Part shown: positions 1-9,500 of the stretch, in pieces
Layout: each line of letters starts with the position of its first letter
Numbering within the stretch: the stretch's first letter is position 1
Source: Cephalothrix spiralis
Taxonomy: Eukaryota > Nemertea > Palaeonemertea > Archinemertea > Cephalotrichidae
Assembly: GCA_032353305.1 (NCBI GenBank)
Contig: JAUCNG010349955.1
Location: forward strand, 1 to 11,940
DNA length: 11,940 nucleotides
Reading direction: 5' to 3'
Made by a program: the position numbers and the translations under genes
Notes under the pieces: generated by a model
What the model saw: only the letters and a program-made list of their open reading frames with translations
What the model was told of the DNA's origin: nothing
Database searches by the model: none

Positions 1-459
1 CGTTCGACGTTCATTCACTCCCAGTTTTATACGCCTAAGCCGTTCATTCCCCATGCACCTTTCCCCTCTACGTCAAAAATACGTTGAAAAGTTCGCCGTT
101 TTGTTCGACGTTTGTTAGCCGTCAAATGGTGACCTGGGGGGGGGTGCGACCAGACATTGACCGCTGCATAAGATGAGAACATTTCTGCCCTAGGAAGTAA
201 AATCGCAGTAACTCCTATTTTCATCAAACGGAGAATATTGACTTTTAAGGAGTAGTTACGATCGTTGATTTCACCAATTAAATTATCGAACTTATAAACA
301 ATTTTTAACAGATGATATATATTGATGAGACGATACTCTAGCATTATTAACTCCGTTCACGCCAAAAAGTGAGAAGCAAAATAATAGTGACTTGAATTAT
401 ATTGGGTACCCTGATAATATAATTAGTACTTTCTTTATGACAGGAATATTAATATCTAC
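1..459 (-). other. Start of the next intron, truncated by the window edge
   Basis: Begins at donor gtagat below exon 11. A 105-codon minus-strand open frame (27-344) gives no family resemblance and contains an unlikely Pro/His/Lys/Arg mix. A run of 9-10 G sits near 137-146, and tgttcgacgttt-like words recur at the left edge (1-15 and 101-115). Confidence 0.6.
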
Positions 460-519
460 CTGTAATCCTCTTGTATTAACACTCTGTTCAGACATGGTCA
501 GCGATCTTGTTGCAAAATC
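460..519 (-). CDS. RNF213: RNF213-like exon 11, a 20-codon microexon (DFATRSL)
   Basis: Residues 956-975, exactly 60 nt, phase 0 at both ends. The acceptor is ttttatttcag and the donor CAG|gtagat. It encodes DFATRSLTMSEQSVNTRGLQ. The DFAT-SL---EQS motif follows directly after the M-R block of exon 10 in RNF213, so the join is well supported despite the short length. A methionine-based gene finder would not report it. The next coding exon toward AAA3 lies below position 1 or was not recognised in 1-459. Confidence 0.9.
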
Positions 520-3500
520 CTGAAATAAAACATTGATGAAGTCATTTTTAGGAAAGCAAAAAATCGCAGACACAGTATATATTCACGTACATGTATAGTA
601 CATATCAAAATTTTCGACTAGATTGGTCTTCTTCAGTGATATAAAATGAGCCAGTGCGGCCCTGCAAAAAGGAACGAGGTACAGTTGTATATCGTATATC
701 TGAACCTCAGTTACTTCGAAAACAACTAGGTACATGGTATAGGTAAGTGCTCGATCCTAGAAGAAGATCTCTTCGCGTACCGACCCTTGCCAAGCAGGGT
801 GCTAAGCTGTCCACTTCACCTAAAATATTGACTATGCTATACATCAGAAGGTACTGAAACCTGAACCTATTTGTGTCCATAGATCTATGAATCAGAAAAC
901 ACTCAGTAATCTTTTGGTGAGATATCAAGCTTACATTGCCTCATGGCTGGCTCGGTCAAGCTAAATATAAGGAGTGGGACTCTGTCCTTCCATTCTAATC
1001 AGTATATAGAAGATTAGAGTATGGGGGTATGCACGATATGATGCCAGCGGCAAAAGATTTGTCGGTATTTGCGATAATTAAAATACGATATAATAGATAG
1101 ATCACAGATGGATAACAATTTTAATTACAATGATTTTGATTCATGAATCATTGTTCGGTGCATGACAAGAGAACTGGAGTCGTACGTCATTTTATAGTCA
1201 TGGCCAACCAACCACCTATGCCTCAGTATCCCACAATCAATGAAATCCCGGTACTATACGATAGGATTCTATCCCTCTTCCGATCTCTCCAGACTACCAT
1301 TTGGATCGACTCACGCTCCGGCCCCTCGAATGTTGTCACAGACGATTTAAAAACATACTTACCCTCGACATCTGTATCATGCAACGAGTAACAAATTGAC
1401 GGAATCCCGGCAATTCTTCCGCCACACAATCATTACAGAATAGTGACCGATCAATATTTTCCAGCTGAGCATTGAGAAATCCAGCGAAATACCTCAGTTC
1501 AGCCCAAGATGGGTCAGGAATGCCACAGAATCTAAAAGTCAAGGTGTGAAAAAGTTAATCCGGCGAAGATAGAAACTCCGCTTATTCTAGTTCAAAAATC
1601 ATAAAAGAAATTTAGCTAACAACGAACAAGACATCATCACTCTGTTTATTTCAGAAGAAAACAAAATAATCGTCATGCTGCACCAGTATCTATTTATGCA
1701 ATGATCAGCAATCCAGTTACTATTTATCTAGAATATTGCGCACTATTCATCTCGATACACCTTACCCAGTAATTGTTTCGCAATTACGAGCCGAGGAGGA
1801 GGCACATCGAGATGATTAGTTATTTGAAAAATCGTATACTTTATGGTAGGGGGGTTTCTAAGTGTACCCTTTGATGCTGGTCACCATATTGTTCGTTAAT
1901 AAACTAAATTTCATGTTACTTATAGACCATCCCCATCTTGTCCCCAATGCCAGTCTCGATTATATCTCAACTAATTCAACAGCGATGCGAGGCCGGAAAA
2001 TGGACCATCCCGTGCCTTGACAACTTTTTAATGATCAATACATTTATATTGACAGTCTAGAATTATAAATACATAGGCTATACTTCATGGGTCGAGAGCC
2101 ATGAAAAGGGTTACGCAACGAGTATTTGACGAGGGCAATATAGAACATAATATATCGATGAACGAGTCAATACAAACGTTTATCAACATTTTCTGGACTT
2201 TTCCAATCTATTTTAAGCTCTATAAATGTATTACCAACAAATAGAAATATAACCCAAATTTTTCGCCTCAATATATTTTTTTCAGAAAACCGGAGATTCT
2301 CTAGTGTAGATCTCACTGCTACGTCAAGCCAAATTAATGAAAAGTTGTTATAAGATATTATAAGGTTCATTGGATGTCGATTGATTTGGGTTCGATTCAA
2401 ACATCGGCCAAACGTATCTATGCAGGTCGACGCCCAGCTAGTGCCGCAAAATGCGGGACTTTTGACGATATTAATTAAATTACAGTGAAGTCTGATTTCG
2501 AGACGAACAAGACGGACTAATTCCTAATGTCAATCACAAATAAATATATAGAGTTTGAAATACATGTAAGCGAAGACATAGTGCCTTAGTGCATACCTTA
2601 TAAGGGTTAAGATAACTTCTGATATAGAAACTTGCTTGGATTCTCGTTTGTCCAAATCAACTAGGTTGGTGTAAGGAACTATAAATAATGGCTTCATTAT
2701 TTCATCCTGAAGGAGAGCTGGAAATAAATTTAGTCTTAATAGTCTTAGCCTAGAACTCTTGTTCGGTGAATATAAGAACGGGGAACCAGTAAAGTCTATA
2801 GGTCAGAAACTAACAGTTCGGCCGTTTGTCATTTGCTGGTACCTCGATCGTTCTTCTAGTCTGTCTTAATATTCGCCTTCAGTTATATTTATACGCTATT
2901 ATAATATAAATGAACCCAGTATTTTTTTGGACAAGTTCTGGTACGCGTTTTTGCGCATGGGAGTGAATCGCGCAAAAACAAGTACCAGTTTGGCAAGTTC
3001 CCAGTCACTAGTATTGGCAAGTTCAAGGTCAATTTGTGAATAACGTTGACCCGGCGAGAACGTTTAAATTAATGACAGATCATGTGATAGTAATCGATTT
3101 TTAATTGATGTAGTTCGATGTAGTTCGACGATTCAATGATATTTAGGGCTCTTCTGATTGGTTGATGGGCATGGCTTGAAATTAAGATCAATTAATATGG
3201 ACGAGAAACGTAGTTTGTACAGTTTCCGTGATAAAACCGTACGTATAATGAATATGTCCGTAAAATAGATAAAAAGCTCATATTTGACTAATAGATGTGT
3301 GGTAAAAAAGTTTAAATAATATACGACAATGAAATAAAAGTTCGCAGCGGACCTCTAGCTAGCTCTCAATACACCCATTTGCGCCACAAACTATACCGCG
3401 CCCCCATCGCCAATCCTCTGGATGGGCAACGGTCAGATAGGCCGCTAGCTATTCAGATATACGAATATTGAAATACATTTTACAGCTGTCCGAAGTAAAG

Positions 3501-6500
3501 ACTTTCAGTTACAAAAAAGGATTTAGGATCAGAAAAACTAATCGGAATTGAATCGGATTTTTTTAATATATATTAGCACGCATAACATAATTTAATGTTT
3601 CTTTAGTTACTAAAGAATAATGCGTTAAAACATGTTGACTTACCGGGTATCGGTTTATTCGCTTCCAAATCCATAAGACACTGTCGGGGACTTCTACACA
3701 TTATGGAAGGTAGTAATGTTAATAGCGGATTCACGTAATGCTCAGTTACCTATGAATAAAAAATTTATAAATACTATCATCACATCTTAAATAAATATCA
3801 AATCAAATATATATTTAGTTTTACGAGGTATATTTTACTTTAGATTGTAGCAAAGGGGTATTACCAAAGGGGTTGAACTCGCACTGATATAACTATAATA
3901 CATTTCCCATACTGAAGGCTATTTATATATGCAGGTGTTTTCAGACTCGTGTGGCGATAATCGTGTTACGTTGAGAGATCTTTAGAAATGATCATTATCA
4001 TCGTGATTTTATTCCTTCGTTAAAATTGTTGTATTTTGACATCTGGCGGACATAAGATGAGATCCCGTTGAGATGTACTAGTTGTTTACATAAGAGCAGT
4101 GTAAATTGGATCCTGTGGCTAAATGAAGTATATTATCTGCATTATTTATATAACATGCCAAGGGAATAATATTAGATACAATATACTCGTAAAGCTAGTT
4201 CAATTTTGATTGTAGCATGACTCTAGATATATCACGCTAACTAAAATAGACATTCAGTTAACAATAATGAGGTTTTATATCGTATAAATAACATATACGA
4301 TGCTATCGGAAATGAAAATTGTCTTCCTTTTTATCGACATTAAAATTTCAAAATCTTTTTAAATAATCATGTAGCAAGAGCAAGAACACCTATTCAAGCA
4401 AAATAAAAATGGGATTCCATGGTTGAGAAAATTTACCTCATTTTGCTTCATAAAGGTTCTTGGCATAATTTCTGTTAAATATAGGTCGTCGCGTGACCTT
4501 CTCCAAACTCTTCCTGAATGATCAGTTAATCTTCCTAACACAAGTAAGTTGAAAAGCAGTTCATCAATTCCTTCAAAAACCTAAAAGATAATGATAAAAT
4601 ATAATATGATTGTATATAATTTAATATTTTTAAGAGGACGAAGACACAGGAGAGAACTTTTGCAATTTTTTCCACCACTTTAGGGACCAAGCGGCCTCTA
4701 AATTTGACACTTTTTGCAAATATTTTTCTGTGCACAAATTTTTTTCAAAACTTTTCTAGCGCGCGTATAAATTTTGATTATTAACCCAATTTTTGCCATT
4801 TTGCTACTAAAATCCTTTTTATATGGTTCATTATGTTGTTTAAGTGTTAAATAAAATTCATACTGCAGTACTTTTATAGGGCTTTTCTGATTCAATCAAT
4901 CAATCAATCAATATCAATCAATCAATCAAAATTTGCAAAGTTGCAAAGTTGCATTTTTTGCTATTAATTTGTGGCAAGTCTTGTAAAGTTCCAATTTCTT
5001 GCCTCTCTTCGCACGTCACTTAGAATTTTGCATAGTGAAGTCAGTGATATGTAATTAGTGATGAATAAAGCCAAATCAGAAAAAAATGACTCACCTCAAA
5101 AGCAATATTCAAATGGACCAATCGGGTGAAGTTAGTGTCTGGTGTTTTAAGATACCTCAATAAATCAGCAGCAACTTTCTCGGCATCAACTATTTTTTCA
5201 TGAAGATGGACGCTAAAATATGCCTTGGTGTTCGGAAGAGCCGGTACATTATTCAATTTTTCTACCATGTGTTTCTTAATCAGTGTTTTACCCATGCCTG
5301 CTCGTTCCGACATTAGCAAGCGAACACAGGTCCTGAAAAATAAAAACCAAATGAAGGAAGGTAATTTCAAAGATGCGCTAGGCTTCGAATATTTTCAAAT
5401 GAAATTTCTGCCACAGGACTTTGTGTACACAAACCTAAAAAAAATTCGCGGACATAAATAATTAAAAAATTGTTAAATCTGTGCGCTCACCCGATTTTTG
5501 ACAATTTTTATACCTTTCTTTCGCTACCGATTTTTTATTCGCGCCGATGTCAAAAGAAATGTAAAATAAATACACTTCTAAATCTCAAATCTTTTTGGCG
5601 TTATATTTGGTGTTTGATCTGCCATTTTTTGGACAACTCTTTTGATAAGACTTTGACCGTGCATGCGCAGGATGAGGTATTGTTTTAGACAAATGAAGCG
5701 CAGATTAATGTGCATATTAAAGAAAAATCTAGTCTATTCACTGTACAGTGTAAGACAAATGGTCAATGTTTCCATTTAAAGTTCTTACCCTTGATCATCA
5801 AGATTGGCAGCAGATATGACATTGTCAGTCTCTCTCTTCTTAAACTGTTCTAGGAGATATGTTCTAATTTTGTCTTTCTGTGGAATCTGGTAAGTTGTAA
5901 CTCTTGATTGTTCCAAAGCACTAGCCATATGAACTTTGTGTAGGTTTTCGTTGGAACAAATAACAACAAGACGAAAATCGTTACAACCACGAAGAATGTC
6001 AAGCATTTGGTCAGCTTTCACACCAATATCGTAGTCTAATCTTCCGGCACCAAGGAGACAAAAAATACCTTTCTTTCGTGTGCCAATTGCTCGCCGATAA
6101 AGTAACTCAACCTCTTCGGCGGTAGTATGTTCAGTGCAAAGGAGTATTTCATTATCCGAAGGTAACGGTCCTAATGGCTTTTTCGGTTCACCAATGTACA
6201 AACCAATGGCAGCATCAAAGAGTTGTTCCTTAGGGACCACTAAAAAACAAACTTGACCTTCATTGATGAAGTGTGGAAGTGATCTATTCAATCTTACTTC
6301 ATCGTCATTTGACAAATGATTTAGAACATATCCCAAATGGTCTATACTGACAAAATCATCTAATGATATGGAAGCTGATGCGATGAATTTTCTCCACATA
6401 TCATTCAATTGGTCACAGACTGACTCTTCCGGTTTTGATTCTTTTATCAAGCCAGCAGTCAATTCTTTCAATGTCTGCAACTCTAATCTGGGCTTCATCT

Positions 6501-9500
6501 GTGTTGGTGAAACGTTTGAAGAATCAGTTTCATCTTCACTATCTTCAGATGACTCTACGTCCCCGTTGCCATGTTCCATGCACCACATTAATCCCTTTCC
6601 TTTATCTGGTCCACAATGCTGATACGCTTTAAGGGCTAAATCTTGACTGTACCCTGCGTCCATAATATATTTAATAAATTCCAGATCGACTGACTCGGGA
6701 ATTTCGATGTTGATCTTTTCTTCAGTCACATTTTTATCAGTCATGCATTCTTTCTTAGCTTCCAGATTACGAATCTGTTCACAGGCATTGTCGATAGCTA
6801 ATTTCAAGTCATTCGTTTTGCAATCATTTCTGATTGGATAGAGGAGAGGGTAGACGCAATTATCGGCCTCACCATTTCGCAATATTTTGGCCAACTCTCT
6901 ACATAAGATGACTATCTGAGGTGTAGTGTAGTCGTTCAGATGTTGGAATTCCACTCGCTTCTTGGTCATGTATCCTCGCCATTCCGCTAGTGCATCCTCC
7001 AGAAAAGTTGAGAGCTTTATAATCAACTGGCAGATGTCAGGGTCTCCCCCGCCAATTTTTCCATCGACTAGAGCAAAATCGATTAAAACTTTCACTTGCC
7101 TATCTTTGGCACAAAACACGGTAACAGTTAGATCACGAAAAAGAACAACCCCGTCTGCAAAGAGTTCCATGTAAATCCTTCCCATTCTCATCATACCATC
7201 AAATAACTGGAAAAACACAAATTTAATAAAACAATATTCCATTTCTCAATATCTTCAACTCTCTTAAGCCTACCGCACACTAGTCCGTTAGAACGCAGGA
7301 ACGTTAGAACGCAACAGAATCAAACATGTAATCCTAACCAACACTAATTTGCATAATCGCAGGAACCCTAGAACGCCGATCCGCAGGATTGCATCAAAAT
7401 TCCTAGTGTGCGGGGACATGTTTGATGTTTGATTTTGGTTGCGTTCTAGCGTCCAAGCGATTATGTCCCCGCACACTAGGATCGGCGTTCTAGCGTTCCT
7501 ACGATTATGCGAATTAGTGTTGGTTAGGATTACATGTTTGATTTTGCTGCGTTCTAGCGTTCTTGCGATTCTGCGGACTAGTGTGCAGTAGGCATTAAGG
7601 AACAGATAAAGTATTATTAAAGCAGCGCCGGCCGATCAATTTTAGTCACGGCGGCGGCCGCTAAGCTTGGTTTTTAACCGGCGGCCGGCGACGGCGTTTA
7701 TTATGCAAAAATCATAGTTTTTGAAGACTTGCTGTCAATATTTGTCAATATTCCAAAAAATGTAATGAAAATATTAACTTAAAATATATTTGAAATTTAA
7801 TTTAAAAATTTGGACATAATATCATTACAGTACTGTTAATAAAATTTGTACTAACAAAAGGATTGAAGATTCACCTTACAAATCAAACCTCAATCATTTA
7901 AAATTGTTCAAAAATGTAAACTAAGAAGAACTCTCGGCGGGGCGCCAATAAATAAGACGGCGTCGGCGGCCGCGGCGGCGGGCCTGTTGATTTTTATCAG
8001 CAGCGGATATAAATCACACGGCGTTTGCGCACACGTCTGTATACAACATCTATCTCATAGAGGGGTTCAAAAAGATTGAATTATTTTTCATCATATTAAA
8101 TTTTTATTTTCAGGCGATTTTATGAGATTTCATGATAAAATAAGTTCCTTGTCTACAAAAAAATCTATTTTTGAATTACTTTCAGGCGATGTCATTTACA
8201 TCAGAGAAACTCTTTATCACATAAAGTTGTTCATTTATCGCATGCGCCCTTACAGTAAAATAACTATAATGATAAAATCTCGAGCAGAGAGCGAAGTTAT
8301 GATAATATTAAATTTTAAGAGATAACCGAACAATGTCGTTTATCCAAAACGGGATCGTGCCAGATTAGAAACTCTCATCGGCAGTTTATTAAAGGCGCGT
8401 GCATGCCAGCCGGGCACGCCAGCTTCAGGCTTTCAAGCTGTATTGGCTCCTGTTCTCCTAGTTTCATAGTGGTAATCTAAAAACTGACCACTGCTGACTT
8501 TTATACACAACTCCCCAAATTGCAAAAAAATTCTTAACATTTTGAACTTTCGAAATACATGTAACAAAATGGAGTAAATGACGTCAATTATAAGTACCTC
8601 CATAAAGTAGTCAATATTTATCTTCTGACTTTGCTTACTGGCGACTAGCATCAGCTTACTTTGAAGTTCCCGCAGCTGGGCAAATGTGTAATGTTTCTTT
8701 TTACCTTCAATGGTGTTTGAAGAGACTGTCAATTTCAATACATCATCCAAAGACTGAAAGAAAAACATCAAATCAAAAATAAGAGACACGTTGAAATAAA
8801 TGAGGATAACTTTTAATACCTTACTGTGGGATAACCGTAGCCCCGAGTGTGTTCAATGCAAACCACAGTCTATGTGGGGTAAATCATCGCCTAATAGTGG
8901 AACTGATCGTTTGGACATAGGTCTGATAGCTGATAGCTCTAATCCGTTGGCTTCATACATTTTTGTATATGTTTTATTATAAGTGCGGATTTTATCAATT
9001 TCTTGTTTTAAGGTTTTGAATAGTCAAATGAATATCCAAATATTATTTTTTTAAACCCAACTCGATACCTTTTTTATAAAATGCCCTTTTTGACAATTTT
9101 CATGCTCGATCAGCATGCATCGGTTCCTAATCCGATATCACGACTTCCAGTATTGATTGGGGATACCGCTTTCCGGGGTTAATAATTTCGTATCATCAAC
9201 GCTGATGATCACAAAAATGTCTAAGTCTAAAGCCTACCGCACACTAGTCCGCAGAATCGCAGAAACGCTAGAACGCAACAAAAATCAAACATGTTTGATT
9301 TTTATTGCGATCTTGCGGAATTGCGATTATGCACCTGCACTCTAGGAATTTTGATGCGATTCTGCGGATTAGTGTGCGGTAGGCTTAAGTCTAAGTTGGT
9401 TTTTCCCAACAAAACGTTTATCAAAAACTTAAAGAAATAATTGAATGTTGGCAAGCAAGAAGATTCAAGGTATGCAAAGGATTACAACTGTAGCTAGCAC

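Larger units (their letters stand above)
7207..8597 (-). other. Intron 4, 1391 bp, repeat-rich
   Basis: Longest intron in the window (donor gtactt, acceptor tttttccag). It contains MITE copy 1 (7264-7598), two GC-rich islands (7621-7702, 7932-8010) and the unsupported plus-strand open frame 8122-8325. Family alignment across its ends is continuous, so I expect no exon inside. Confidence 0.9.

Noticed and set aside
137-146. G-run considered as a quadruplex or regulatory site
   Set aside because: A single homopolymer run without the further G-tracts needed for an intramolecular quadruplex.
27-344. 105-codon minus-strand open frame
   Set aside because: No recognisable domain, odd composition, lies beyond the exon 11 donor, and no splice sites fit the RNF213 frame.
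1748-1814. Stem-loop considered as a tRNA or tRNA-derived SINE
   Set aside because: No cloverleaf, no A/B box pair and arms of the wrong size.
2167-2400. 77-codon minus-strand open frame considered as an extra exon
   Set aside because: No RNF213 similarity and exons 9 and 10 already join in phase across a conserved block.
6368-6632. Two overlapping plus-strand open frames
   Set aside because: Antisense shadows of exon 5, whose minus-strand frame is strongly supported.
7288-7476. 62-codon minus-strand open frame
   Set aside because: Lies wholly inside the palindromic MITE; its reading is a by-product of repeated 'ttctagcgtt' units.
7441-7560. Recurring gcgttctagcg units considered as a CRISPR-like array
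   Set aside because: Irregular spacing (44 and 64 bp), no spacers of constant length, and they belong to inverted arms of a MITE in a eukaryotic intron.
8122-8325. 67-codon plus-strand open frame after a splice-acceptor-like tattttcag
   Set aside because: In the intron on the opposite strand, with no family resemblance; 'ttcaggcgat' occurs twice (about 8110 and 8181), suggesting repeat DNA rather than a gene.
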